Both the position numbers and the translations under genes were made by a program. DNA of 64,000 nt from Nitrosopumilus sp. (lineage in GTDB: Archaea > Thermoproteota > Nitrososphaeria > Nitrososphaerales > Nitrosopumilaceae): NCBI RefSeq assembly GCF_025699255.1, contig NZ_JAILWA010000003.1, positions 124,001-188,000 on the forward strand, written 5' to 3'. The notes below the pieces were generated by a model, which did no database searches, was not told where the DNA came from, and saw only the letters and a list, made by a program, of their open reading frames with translations. Positions 42,079 through 50,879 of the stretch are shown here, piece by piece (within the stretch, counting starts at the first letter, position 1; each line of letters begins with the position of its first letter).

Positions 42079-43116
42079 TTATTCTTCTTCTAGAATTAAT
42101 TTTGACATTGTAGTTTCAGTTGGAATTTTTTGTTCTACTGCAAAAGCAATGGCTGCTAGATTTCTAATTTCAAACGCTGTTAATTTTGTAATTCCCACAA
42201 TTGTTGCAAAACTAAACATCTTTGTGAATGATCTTAATGATGAAGTATAGATTGATATCTCAAATGCACGTTCAAATTCTGCAATAGCATCTAATTCGTT
42301 TTCAACTTGTGGTACTAAATCCTTGTATTTCGTACTTGATAATTCGTTAAATGCATCTCTAACCGTACCTGCGGCCATCATTCTTCCAAGTAACTCTTTA
42401 GCAGGTGGACTGGTTGTGATAATCAAATCTTGAATTTGTTCTTCTTGCAATCCCCAAAACTTTCCTCTAATCACACTCAAGATATTGTAAAAATCAATAT
42501 CCATAGAAACAATTTTAGTTGCTTCTTTATCTGCATAATTTTTCATTGCACCTGCTAATTGTTGGAACAATATTTTGTCAAAATATGTATCTAGGATTTG
42601 GAGATTTTTCTTTTCATTGTATAATGCTGCAGCTTTTGTAATTTCATCTGCAAATTCGACTGAATTCAAACTTGCAACAGCTTCTTCAAAGTCTTTTGAA
42701 ACAAGTGCTTTTACAACAACATCTCTTTGTTTGATTAATTCTTCGGCATGTAGATTGACATGTGATTCAATCTCTTCTTGTGGTTTTCCTAAGATTTTGC
42801 CTTTTAAGATTTGTTTTAGATTCGAAATAATGAATTTCATATAGTATGCATCAAGAACACCTGAATTTCCTGATGTCTTTGCTATGGAATAATGAATATC
42901 TGCTAATTTACTTCTGAGTGCTGATTCTATACTTTGTGAAGTATATGGTTTTTGAACATCTGCTACGGCATCTCCGTAAACTGTATTTTTAATTCTAGTC
43001 ATTAATTCCTCCAAATCTCTAGATTCAGCAAGTGTTTGAAAATCTGCCCTGGTAAGTAACTTGCCTCGTTTACTGTATGCTTTCACAGAAGCATAGACAT
43101 TCTTAGAGCCACCCAT
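42079..43116 (-). CDS. atpC: A/V-type ATP synthase subunit C
   Basis: Central socket subunit linking the rotor stalk to the membrane ring. The protein is helical throughout and matches the three-fold-repeat C subunit (d in eukaryotes): YASVKAYSKRGKLLTRADFQTLAE at the start and MDIDFYNILSVIRGKFWGL in the middle. I place the start at ATG 43116 (345 aa) because GGAG lies 10 nt upstream; a TTG at 43125 would leave no space for it. The gene is over 5 kb from the main ATPase cluster (48.7-55.8 kb). Confidence 0.88.
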   Translation of the reverse strand: MGGSKNVYASVKAYSKRGKLLTRADFQTLAESRDLEELMTRIKNTVYGDAVADVQKPYTSQSIESALRSKLADIHYSIAKTSGNSGVLDAYYMKFIISNLKQILKGKILGKPQEEIESHVNLHAEELIKQRDVVVKALVSKDFEEAVASLNSVEFADEITKAAALYNEKKNLQILDTYFDKILFQQLAGAMKNYADKEATKIVSMDIDFYNILSVIRGKFWGLQEEQIQDLIITTSPPAKELLGRMMAAGTVRDAFNELSSTKYKDLVPQVENELDAIAEFERAFEISIYTSSLRSFTKMFSFATIVGITKLTAFEIRNLAAIAFAVEQKIPTETTMSKLILEEE

Positions 43117-43178
43117 TTCGATCAATCTCCTTTAGGCAACTAATTTAATGTTTGGCGATCCTATTCTAGGAACAAATT

Positions 43179-43847
43179 CTAGGTAATTTTATCTAAAAAT
43201 GTGATGGCTTCTTCTTTTTCCTGTTTTGTTAGATTTGCAAAGGCTGAAAGAATCTCTTTTTGAATAATCAAAGATTCATCAGAGATATCTTGTAATTTTG
43301 ATAGATCAAATGGCAACAATTCTTTGATCTTATTTTCACAAAAAGCCTTGACATATTTTTGAAAAATCGAGTATGTGAAAATTGGACTAGTTTTTAAAAG
43401 ACTAGAAAGAATCTTCTCAAATTCCTTTTCTTTAGGTTCAGACTTTGCAAAAAACTCGATCAAAAGATTTTCTCTGTTTTTGCATTCGTCAATTGACAAT
43501 GCAACCAAAATCCCTTTTTTGGTCAAATGATAATATGGAATTCCTTTCTCTTGCAATGCTTTGGGTCCTCTTTTCAAAGGCAATCTACCATCTTCTTCTG
43601 CTATTCCCATAGGAAGTAAAATTTCATCAAGATCTCGAAATATTCCTGAATAGATGTTCTTCCATGCAATTTCATGCTTTTTAGCTATCCTTTGAGAAAT
43701 TCCTGTTCTGGTCCTCTCTGCAGGATTTGCATTACTTCCAAGAATGGCGATGATCGCTCTTTGTCTATTAGCCTCCCCGGTAAGATCATTCCCTTTTGTT
43801 TTGAATGTATCAAAAATTGCTAATTTCGTATCTGATTTTATCTTCAT
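43179..43847 (-). CDS. probable DNA-binding protein divergent from amt
   Basis: A 222-aa soluble, mostly helical protein. Residues 20-70 (RQRAIIAILGSNANPAERTRTGISQRIAKKHEIAW) look like an HTH. YYHLTKKGILVALSIDE (about 105-121) has the winged-helix pattern common in archaeal regulators. A helical C-terminal half follows. It is transcribed away from the ammonium transporter with 127 nt between starts, making it a candidate amt regulator (inference). Family not recognised by name. Confidence 0.65.
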   Translation of the reverse strand: MKIKSDTKLAIFDTFKTKGNDLTGEANRQRAIIAILGSNANPAERTRTGISQRIAKKHEIAWKNIYSGIFRDLDEILLPMGIAEEDGRLPLKRGPKALQEKGIPYYHLTKKGILVALSIDECKNRENLLIEFFAKSEPKEKEFEKILSSLLKTSPIFTYSIFQKYVKAFCENKIKELLPFDLSKLQDISDESLIIQKEILSAFANLTKQEKEEAITFLDKIT

Positions 43848-43945
43848 TTACTCACCTTTATCATAATATTCATTTTTTATGTTACTATCAGAATATAGTA
43901 AAATATAACAATTTACTTTTTTGAATGGTTTCTAGTCTTCAATGC

Positions 43946-43953
43946 TTAAATAA
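43946..43953 (+). promoter_or_regulatory. TATA box of amt
   Basis: TTAAATAA lies 22-29 nt upstream of the amt ATG (43975). The 127-nt divergent region also contains the T-rich sequence of the opposite gene's promoter. No clear dyad was found between the two genes. Confidence 0.55.
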
Positions 43954-43974
43954 TTTTCAATTTCGATTAATTTA

Positions 43975-45537
43975 ATGAATTCTAGGAACTACAAGTATGC
44001 TCTATTACTTGTAGCCGCAGTATCTATCACAGCAACTGGTGCTATGTCTCAGGCATATGCACAAAGTGTTGAAGATGGTATGGACGGATATGTAAAAGGA
44101 ACCAGTGGAATTTACACTGGTAACCCTAACGAATGTTGGTATGATGATGGCGAAGGCGGCATGCTACCTTGTCTTATAGACACAGGTGATACAGCATGGA
44201 TGCTTACAGCAACATCATTAGTACTCTTCATGTCTCCAGGAGTCGGTTTCTTTTATGGCGGTTTAGCCAGATCAAAGAACATCGTCAATGTACTTGGTAT
44301 GACCTTAATTGTAATGGGTCTTATGTCAGTACAATGGGTTCTATGGGGATACTCACTAGCATTTGGCGGAATAGATTCTGATGCAAATATGTTCATGGGT
44401 AACCTGGATTATGTTGGATTTAACATGGTATCAGCTTGGGCACCATTAGGTGAAGTTGGTCCTTGTCACGATACATGGTCAGCAGCTTACCAGATGAATG
44501 AATTTAAGGAAGGCGACATGTGTAGCCAAGGATGGCCAGGTACAGTACCTCACCAACTCTTTGCTATGTTCCAAGCAACCTTCGCAATCATTACACCAGT
44601 TCTAATTATTGGTGGTTTGATTGACAGAATCAAATTCAGCGCAGTTATCATATTCGTACTCTTATGGGGTACCTTCGTTTACGATCCAATTGCACACTGG
44701 GTCTGGGGAGGAGGCTACATAGGAGGAGGTTCAATTGACCTCGATCCAGACTTATCGCCATCTTATGCATTAGACTTTGCAGGTGGTACTGTAGTACACA
44801 TATCTTCAGGATTCGCTGCATTGGCAGGAGCCTTAGTCCTTGGCAGAAGACTTGGATATGGCAAAGTGCCAATGGAACCACACAATATCCCAATGGTAGT
44901 CCTCGGAGCAGGAATACTCTGGTTTGGATGGTTTGGTTTCAATGCAGGAAGTGAAGTTATGGTAGACGGCATTACCGTCAGCGCATGGACTGTTACAAAT
45001 ACAGCAACTGGTATGGCTGCAGTCACTTGGGTGCTCATGTCTTGGGCACACACTGGAAAACCAAGTGTTGTAGGAGCTGCATCAGGAGCAGTAGCAGGAT
45101 TGGTAGCAATCACACCAGCCTCAGGTTGGGTAGGTCCAATGGCTGCGATTATAATCGGTATTGCAGCTGGTACAATTTGTTATGGATGTATCGCATTCAA
45201 GAGTGCCCGTAAATGGGATGACGCATTAGATGTATGGGGAGTACACGGAATGGGTGGTCTTACAGGTGCAATTTTGACTGGTACACTCGCTAGTCCTCAC
45301 GTTTGGGATACTGGAGACGGTATCGGAGCATGGACTGGTACAGCAGAAGGTATGGAACAGCAAGCAATCAGCATCATTGGTGCTGCAATATCAATAGGCT
45401 ATGCCTTTGGTGTTACAATTGTAATCCTCAAAGTAATGGATGCCGTATGGCCTGGCGGAATCAGAGTCACTCCTAAAGAAGAGGAGATTGGTCTCGATTT
45501 GGCACAGCATGGCGAAAGAGCATACGTTAACGAATAG
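43975..45537 (+). CDS. amt: ammonium transporter Amt
   Basis: Membrane transporter for ammonium, the energy substrate of this organism. The 520-aa product has a signal peptide ending AYA-Q (29/30) and about 11 membrane helices. FMSPGVGFFYGGLARSKN, the conserved pore histidine pair (H275 in GGTVVHISSG, H424 in WGVHGMGGLTG) and WFGWFGFNAGS are present. A Cys-containing loop (about 163-185) sits between helices. Codon use is C-ending and strongly biased, indicating high expression. A T-rich terminator follows. A putative regulator is divergent. Confidence 0.97.
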   Translation: MNSRNYKYALLLVAAVSITATGAMSQAYAQSVEDGMDGYVKGTSGIYTGNPNECWYDDGEGGMLPCLIDTGDTAWMLTATSLVLFMSPGVGFFYGGLARSKNIVNVLGMTLIVMGLMSVQWVLWGYSLAFGGIDSDANMFMGNLDYVGFNMVSAWAPLGEVGPCHDTWSAAYQMNEFKEGDMCSQGWPGTVPHQLFAMFQATFAIITPVLIIGGLIDRIKFSAVIIFVLLWGTFVYDPIAHWVWGGGYIGGGSIDLDPDLSPSYALDFAGGTVVHISSGFAALAGALVLGRRLGYGKVPMEPHNIPMVVLGAGILWFGWFGFNAGSEVMVDGITVSAWTVTNTATGMAAVTWVLMSWAHTGKPSVVGAASGAVAGLVAITPASGWVGPMAAIIIGIAAGTICYGCIAFKSARKWDDALDVWGVHGMGGLTGAILTGTLASPHVWDTGDGIGAWTGTAEGMEQQAISIIGAAISIGYAFGVTIVILKVMDAVWPGGIRVTPKEEEIGLDLAQHGERAYVNE

Positions 45538-45543
45538 AAAAAC

Positions 45544-45568
45544 CCTTTTCTTTTCTTCTTTTTATTTA
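45544..45568 (+). terminator. T-rich terminator after amt
   Basis: Starting 6 nt after the amt stop codon is a pyrimidine-rich tract with several T-runs (CTTTTCTTTTCTTCTTTTTA). It matches U-rich archaeal termination sites and is well placed for a monocistronic, highly expressed amt mRNA. Confidence 0.55.
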
Positions 45569-45606
45569 ATCCAAATAAATTTACATTTGATCATTTTATC
45601 TAAATC

Positions 45607-46383
45607 ATGTTAATTTCTACAAGTGAATTAAATTCACAACTTAATGATTTAGATATCATAATAGCTGATACTCGTTCCTTCAAAGAATATTCAGAGGGAC
45701 ATGTACCAGGTGCAGTACATCTTGATCTATTTGCATTTCATTGGATTGATACTACAAAAGAGGGAATTGAAAATTTCAATAAACAAACACAAAATTTACT
45801 TTCATTTCTTGGAGTAACTCCTGAGAAAAAAGTTATCTTTTATGATTCAGTTTCTGGAATGCTTGCAGCTAGAGGTGTCTGGATGTTGATGTATTTTTCA
45901 CATCAAAATGTTTCAATGCTAGATGGAGGAATTTCTAAATGGAAAAATGAAAATTTACCGTTAGAGAATAAACCAAATGGATTCAAACCATCTAAATTTG
46001 CAGGAAAAATTAATCCAGATATCATTACAGGATTTGAACATATTCGAGATAATCTAGATAATTTGAAAATACTTGATGCTCGTTCTATTGGAGAATATGA
46101 TGGAAGTACGGTTAGAGCAGCACAATCTGGACACATACCAAATTCAATCAATATCGATTGGAATCAAAATCTCTCTGATGATGGTACTTTCAAAAATGAT
46201 TCAGAATTATTACAAATGTATGATATTCCAAAAGATACTGAAATTGTTACATATTGTCAAGGAGCATATCGTGCTGCCAATTCCTTTTTGGTTCTGAAAA
46301 AACTTGGATTTACCAATGTCAAAGTCTATCTTGGTTCTTGGGGAGAATGGGGAAATCGATTAGATTTGCCAATTGAGAAATAG
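45607..46383 (+). CDS. two-domain rhodanese sulfurtransferase
   Basis: It transfers sulfur from thiosulfate or 3-mercaptopyruvate. The 258-aa protein has an N-terminal inactive rhodanese domain (about 1-115, SEGHVPGAVHLD) and a C-terminal catalytic domain (about 135-258). Its active-site loop CQGAYRA (C217) is followed by VYLGSWGEWGN. The Cys-loop with one Arg fits thiosulfate sulfurtransferase-like enzymes. Start is ATG at 45607, about 70 nt after amt. The role may be sulfur supply for tRNA or Fe-S work; this is not determinable here. Confidence 0.9.
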   Translation: MLISTSELNSQLNDLDIIIADTRSFKEYSEGHVPGAVHLDLFAFHWIDTTKEGIENFNKQTQNLLSFLGVTPEKKVIFYDSVSGMLAARGVWMLMYFSHQNVSMLDGGISKWKNENLPLENKPNGFKPSKFAGKINPDIITGFEHIRDNLDNLKILDARSIGEYDGSTVRAAQSGHIPNSINIDWNQNLSDDGTFKNDSELLQMYDIPKDTEIVTYCQGAYRAANSFLVLKKLGFTNVKVYLGSWGEWGNRLDLPIEK

Positions 46384-46417
46384 ATTTCTTTAGTGACTAA
46401 ATTTCTTGAAACAAACA

Positions 46418-47410
46418 TTACTCTGAAAGAAAGTCTTTAGCCTCAAAAAATCCGGTTAATTCCTTTGAAAGCTGCTCAGAAAATAGTCCAAATAATTCAA
46501 AATCATGATGATTCATTTTTTTCTTACTAAACATAGCAACAACAGCAACTGCCTTTCCTTTGTAAGATAGTGGATATCCAATAAATGATTTGAGCTTTTC
46601 TTTTTTTGCCCAATTATGTATTTTGATTCTTGGGTCATTTACAACATCATTTGAAACCACGGGTTTGTTGGTTTTTGCAATATGTCCAATTTTTAGTGAA
46701 TTAATTGGTACTTTGGAAAAATTTCCATCAATCCGTGTATATTTTCCAGCACTAAATTTTAAAATCAACATTTTTCTCTGCTTGTCTACTAACCAAATCC
46801 GGGCAAAAGATGCATCAAAATATTTTACTATGTATTCAACAATTTCTTGAAATCTGTCATTAATATTATCATATTTTTTTAGTGATTCTATAATTTCATA
46901 AATTCTTCTTTTTCTTTCTTTCATTTCCTGATCTTCATAAATCATATAAGGAGATGATTTTATGGTGTTTGATTCATAAGATCTAAAATCTGAAATTAAT
47001 TTACCAAAACTATTTAGGAAATTATTTATTTCAAGATCATATTGCTCAATTGAATCAAAAACAAAATGACAGATCCAATTATAATCCCCACTTAATCTAC
47101 TAGAAAATGTACAAAATTGAGAATCAATAACATATTCTGCTAACCTATCAATTAATTCAGATGTGTCTTTTGAAAATTTGAATTTCAAAATTATAGTTCG
47201 ATTAATTTTTTTAGACAAAATATTTGGATTTAAAATTACAGAGTATCCAAGTATGACATTATTTTTTTCTAATTTTTGTAACCTATGTCTAATTCCTCTA
47301 CCTGTAATTGTATGTCCTAAATCATCAAGAATTTTTTGTAATTCTTGTGAAGACATTCTTGCATTTTTACCTAGATGAGATAAAATGATTCTATCTACTT
47401 CGTCAACCAA
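46418..47410 (-). CDS. Lrp/AsnC-type HTH regulator with C-terminal GAF domain
   Basis: The 330-aa protein has an N-terminal winged HTH (about 1-60: DRIILSHLGKNARMSSQELQ...GIRHRLQKLEKNN). An Lrp-like middle part (about 60-150) precedes a linker and a GAF domain (about 180-325: ASFARIWLVDKQRKMLILKFSAG...SFIGYPLSYKGKAVAVVAMFSKK). GAF domains bind small ligands or sense redox state; no heme Cys or His is obvious. Start is TTG at 47410. A perfect dyad lies in the divergent intergenic region and is a likely binding site. Confidence 0.82.
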   Translation of the reverse strand: MVDEVDRIILSHLGKNARMSSQELQKILDDLGHTITGRGIRHRLQKLEKNNVILGYSVILNPNILSKKINRTIILKFKFSKDTSELIDRLAEYVIDSQFCTFSSRLSGDYNWICHFVFDSIEQYDLEINNFLNSFGKLISDFRSYESNTIKSSPYMIYEDQEMKERKRRIYEIIESLKKYDNINDRFQEIVEYIVKYFDASFARIWLVDKQRKMLILKFSAGKYTRIDGNFSKVPINSLKIGHIAKTNKPVVSNDVVNDPRIKIHNWAKKEKLKSFIGYPLSYKGKAVAVVAMFSKKKMNHHDFELFGLFSEQLSKELTGFFEAKDFLSE

Positions 47411-47446
47411 CTAATTTTATTAATAGGACAATCTATTATTGATTTC

Positions 47447-47516
47447 CGATCTGGACAATTTTTATTAAAATTTTTATTTTTAGCCTATATGCATGTCCAA
47501 TCTGGACAATTTTATA
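47447..47516. promoter_or_regulatory. operator candidate: perfect dyad and repeated ATCTGGACAATTTT motif
   Basis: TGTCCA-ATC-TGGACA (47495-47509) is a perfect inverted repeat with 6-bp arms and 3-nt spacer. The 14-mer ATCTGGACAATTTT occurs at 47449-47462 and again at 47500-47513, 51 nt apart. A further GGACAAT lies at about 47427. All are between the Lrp-GAF regulator start (47410) and the divergent zinc-ribbon gene start (47566). The spacing of about five helical turns suits two regulator units on one face. Confidence 0.65.
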
Positions 47517-47565
47517 TGATAATTATTCCATCCAACATATGTACTATTTTTCATTATAATAAATC

Positions 47566-47691
47566 ATGACTGAGTTAATTGAAAGTAAGGAATGTCCAAA
47601 ATGTGGTTCTGAAAAAATTAATTTTAAAGATGATAAATTTTCATGCAAATCATGTGGTTTGCATTTTAGCTATTTTGGAGATACAAAATGA
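47566..47691 (+). CDS. 41-aa zinc-ribbon protein
   Basis: ATG 47566 to TGA 47689-47691 encodes 41 residues with two CxxC knuckles: CPKCGSEKINF and CKSCGLHFSYF. This is the classic zinc-ribbon spacing. The stop codon overlaps the ATG of the next gene in ATGA, indicating coupled translation with the exported protein. It lies downstream of the dyad described at 47447-47516. Probably regulatory or an adaptor; the function is unknown. Confidence 0.72.
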   Translation: MTELIESKECPKCGSEKINFKDDKFSCKSCGLHFSYFGDTK

Positions 47692-48482
47692 ATAAAAGTC
47701 TATATGTGATTATTCCAATTCTTGCTTTTTCTATAATTTTTGTAAATGCATTTTATGGCCACTTAATTTTTGCATCAGACACTCAAGAAGTAATAAACAA
47801 ATATTCTGTTTATGTTCATTTACTTCCAGAATGGAATAGTGATTCAAAAAATATTATTTTCGATGTTACAAACACTTGGTACAAATCTGATAAAATTAGT
47901 AGTGTGAATCATGTTTTTGATGCTGAATCAAAAGAGTATAATACAAATCAACTTCAAACTCTGAACAACAAATCTTACGTTGAGCTAAAACATGAATTCA
48001 GTGATTGTCAAGAAGAATGGCAACCAATGTTGTATAGAAAGGCAATAGATACTGTAAGACATGAAATAGAATATGTTCAAGGACAGCAGTTGAATACAAA
48101 TCCAGATGTTTCTGTTTATCCTGATATTGAGAATCTAAATTATGAAAATTTTGAACAGCAATTAAAAATTAAAAATGGATTTGCACAATTTTTTCCAATT
48201 TGTTCCTCCAAAAATACAACATCATATGACTATAGTGTAAAAACTGATAACAAAGATTTGGGTTTTGATGTATATTTTATATCTTCAATTAAACAACGTG
48301 AAAATTTTGTAATGGATGATTTTGATTATTACAAAGAATCAGGATGTTATGCACAAAACAAACAAAGCTATAGCGGCACATGTACAAATATCACAAAAGA
48401 TAGTGGTCTACTTGTAATATTTCCTGATAATCTCAAACCATGGACTACCAAGGTTACAGTAAATCTTTATGAGAATAATTAA
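47688..48482 (+). CDS. exported protein, unknown function
   Basis: A 264-aa protein with a signal peptide or anchor (about 6-30, ending FAS) and a soluble outer domain containing EWQPMLYRKAIDTVRHEIEYVQG. Four Cys residues in the mature part (about positions 107, 172, 219 and 231) could form two disulfides. There is no C-terminal anchor. ATGA coupling ties it to the zinc-ribbon gene, and both are downstream of the Lrp-GAF operator candidate, so they may be induced together. Confidence 0.72.
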   Translation: MNKSLYVIIPILAFSIIFVNAFYGHLIFASDTQEVINKYSVYVHLLPEWNSDSKNIIFDVTNTWYKSDKISSVNHVFDAESKEYNTNQLQTLNNKSYVELKHEFSDCQEEWQPMLYRKAIDTVRHEIEYVQGQQLNTNPDVSVYPDIENLNYENFEQQLKIKNGFAQFFPICSSKNTTSYDYSVKTDNKDLGFDVYFISSIKQRENFVMDDFDYYKESGCYAQNKQSYSGTCTNITKDSGLLVIFPDNLKPWTTKVTVNLYENN

Positions 48483-48514
48483 ATCATTTATTTATAATCA
48501 TACTAATTCTTTTC

Positions 48515-48679
48515 ATGGGATTTCTAAAAAAACTCAAAGATACTACAGAAAAAGGTATTGAGAAAGGAACTGATCTCGGCAAACAAAGTATCGAAAAAGG
48601 TGCTGAATTAGGCACAAAAGGTTATGATACAACAAAGGATGCTGCCAAAAAAGGATACGATAAAGCTAAGAAAGATTAG
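48515..48679 (+). CDS. 54-aa repetitive LEA-like helical protein
   Basis: ATG 48515 to TAG 48677-48679 encodes 54 residues made largely of a degenerate repeat: EKGIEKGTDLGKQSIEKGAE, then LGTKGYDTTKDAAKKGYDK. Lys, Gly, Thr, Asp and Ala dominate, hydrophobics are few and there is no Cys. This is like group 3 LEA or apolipoprotein-type amphipathic repeats that fold on drying or on membranes. It stands alone, with a TTTATAAT box about 25 nt before the ATG. Stress protection is inference. Confidence 0.62.
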   Translation: MGFLKKLKDTTEKGIEKGTDLGKQSIEKGAELGTKGYDTTKDAAKKGYDKAKKD

Positions 48680-48692
48680 ATTTCTTTAAATT

Positions 48693-50792
48693 TTATTTTC
48701 TTTTCCAAATGAATTGGTTGTAAATCAATTCTGGTCTAATTTGTCTAAATGGCTGTGCTCCACCAACATACCATTTTGTAAAGAATTCATACAAGTGCAA
48801 TCTGAGAGACTGAATGTATACAATTAACCCTTCAATCATCATAATACCCAAGTTTCCGCCAATGATCATTGCCATTGCACCACCAGATTCAGAACCTCCT
48901 AATGATGTAAATGCATTGTTTACCGTCATAAGCAGAGCTGCATGCACGAGTAACATAATTCCAAGTCGAGCATAACTGATTGTATGAGCTAAACTCTCTA
49001 CCGTTTTACCTAGAAGAACTTCCATAATGACACTTGCAGGATCTGCTCCATCTTCAGGATGTTTCTTTGCATGCATTACACCTCCAACCATCATAATAAC
49101 CATTGATGCAATTACAATAATTACTGAAATTCTTGTAACAATCCAAACTTGTGCCCAATCTCCAAGGAACATTGTTACCCAAGGAACAGCTTCTGTATGG
49201 ACTTTTGAATACATATTCATTACATCATACTGTGAACCAATTGCACACATCATGATAACCACAATTCCTCCATAGAGTGTAATGTTTGGAATTGCTTCAG
49301 TAAAGACTACCATTTTGTGTCCTTCCTTTAACAATCTAATTACACGAAGAACCATTGCCCAAACCAAATGAACAATTCCAATGAATAATGAAACTTTGAG
49401 AATGTTGATTACTTGTTCAAATGTTAATTCAGCAACACTGAGTATTCCTACAATCCAACTAACTGAATGTAAGGCACCGCCTTCTTCAAGTAATCCTTCA
49501 AATGGACCCATATGATCAAGATGGAAACCAAATGCTTCACCTGCCGCCACACCCGCAATTGCAGCTGATGCACCAGAAATTGCTATGAGCATTCCCCACT
49601 TTGATAGTTCTCCTTGTCCTTTGAATTTGAAGAGCAAACCTAATGCCATGAGTAACAAACCATGGCCCATATCTGCAAACATCAATCCGTAGAAGATTGG
49701 CCACATTAGAGCAATCATTGGAGTTGGATCTGGTTCTCCAGCCTTTGGTATTCCTTGACTCTTTGTGATTACTTCAAAAGTTCTTACAAATCGTTTATTG
49801 TCAAATAAGGTTGGTATCTCTTCTTTAAGTTTAGGATCAGTAATATCTTCAACAACTGACATCCATTGCTTTGTTGATTCCGTAAATTTTGAAGCCATCT
49901 TTGTTGGAATAAAACCTTGAATTACTGCAAAGTTTTTGGTTCCTCCTGGTTTTCTCAAAGTCTCAAGAACATCTTTTGCGACTTGTGCTTTTTCATGTAG
50001 TGATAAAATATCTCGTCTGATTTTCTTTGTAATCCCTGCTAATTCTTTTTTGATTGTAGCTTGTTTTGCAGTTAATTCTTTAATTTTAGATTCTGCGAGT
50101 GCATATGCCTCACTAGGAATTTGAGGAAACCCTTCTGGGATTTTAAAAGTATTAGAGTTGAAACTACGTAAAACCTTGAGAACTTTTTCAGAATCTTTGG
50201 AATCAGAAATTACTAGAATTGCGGATTTCTCTTTATTATCCAAGTCATATTTGTAAATTGTAATTCCTTCTAGAGAGCGACTAATCTCATCATAATCTTC
50301 AGAATTGATAACAAAGAGATTTGTAAAAAAGTGTCTCATTAAACCAAATCCAGAAATATCCATCTTCATCTTTTTTATTACTTCCAAAGTGTCTTTGAGA
50401 GAATTGTATTCTTCAATGGACACTCTAGCTGTTGCTGCTTCTTCTAGGAGTTTTGCAGGCTTTTCAATTATAGTTGGAGCATCTTTACTAAGTTGCTCAA
50501 CCATATCTTCAATTTCATTAATCTCATAATCTTTTTTCTTGATTACAGTTCCTTTGAATAAAATCTCCATAATCCCTACTTCTAAGGGGATGCCCATTCC
50601 TTTGATAACATCATCAATGGATTGGTAAGTTTGCTGTGCCTTTAGTAACAAATCATCGATTTCAGGCGTTACAAGGTCATTTGCAGAATCAATTTTGTGA
50701 TACCACTCAAACTCTGTCAATCTTGAAATTGCTTTTGGAGACTCACTTCTTGGTAAAATTACGGTTCCAAGTTTTAGATCGGCTGTTCCCAA
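48693..50792 (-). CDS. atpI: A/V-type ATP synthase subunit I (membrane subunit a)
   Basis: Membrane stator carrying the ion half-channels. The 699-aa protein has a long cytoplasmic N-terminal part with coiled coils (1-340), followed by about eight membrane helices (345-690). These include MIALMWPIFYGLMFADMGHGLLLM, GEAFGFH and the conserved HTISYARLGIMLLVHAAL, with the essential Arg. It is divergent from the E-A-B-D-K genes with 87 nt between starts, so the two halves are driven from one intergenic region. Confidence 0.93.
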   Translation of the reverse strand: MGTADLKLGTVILPRSESPKAISRLTEFEWYHKIDSANDLVTPEIDDLLLKAQQTYQSIDDVIKGMGIPLEVGIMEILFKGTVIKKKDYEINEIEDMVEQLSKDAPTIIEKPAKLLEEAATARVSIEEYNSLKDTLEVIKKMKMDISGFGLMRHFFTNLFVINSEDYDEISRSLEGITIYKYDLDNKEKSAILVISDSKDSEKVLKVLRSFNSNTFKIPEGFPQIPSEAYALAESKIKELTAKQATIKKELAGITKKIRRDILSLHEKAQVAKDVLETLRKPGGTKNFAVIQGFIPTKMASKFTESTKQWMSVVEDITDPKLKEEIPTLFDNKRFVRTFEVITKSQGIPKAGEPDPTPMIALMWPIFYGLMFADMGHGLLLMALGLLFKFKGQGELSKWGMLIAISGASAAIAGVAAGEAFGFHLDHMGPFEGLLEEGGALHSVSWIVGILSVAELTFEQVINILKVSLFIGIVHLVWAMVLRVIRLLKEGHKMVVFTEAIPNITLYGGIVVIMMCAIGSQYDVMNMYSKVHTEAVPWVTMFLGDWAQVWIVTRISVIIVIASMVIMMVGGVMHAKKHPEDGADPASVIMEVLLGKTVESLAHTISYARLGIMLLVHAALLMTVNNAFTSLGGSESGGAMAMIIGGNLGIMMIEGLIVYIQSLRLHLYEFFTKWYVGGAQPFRQIRPELIYNQFIWKRK

Positions 50793-50879
50793 GACAAATT
50801 TTGGGTATTTTCATTGAGTTTAATATCTTTCTGATTCCATTCCCAAACATTAAAATCCATTACGAGTCAACGGCTCCCA

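Noticed and set aside
44648-45113. Long antisense frames opposite amt (44648-44893, 44763-45113, 44833-45051)
   Set aside because: They lie in the reverse frames of a well-supported, codon-biased membrane protein gene and have low-complexity, compositionally odd translations.
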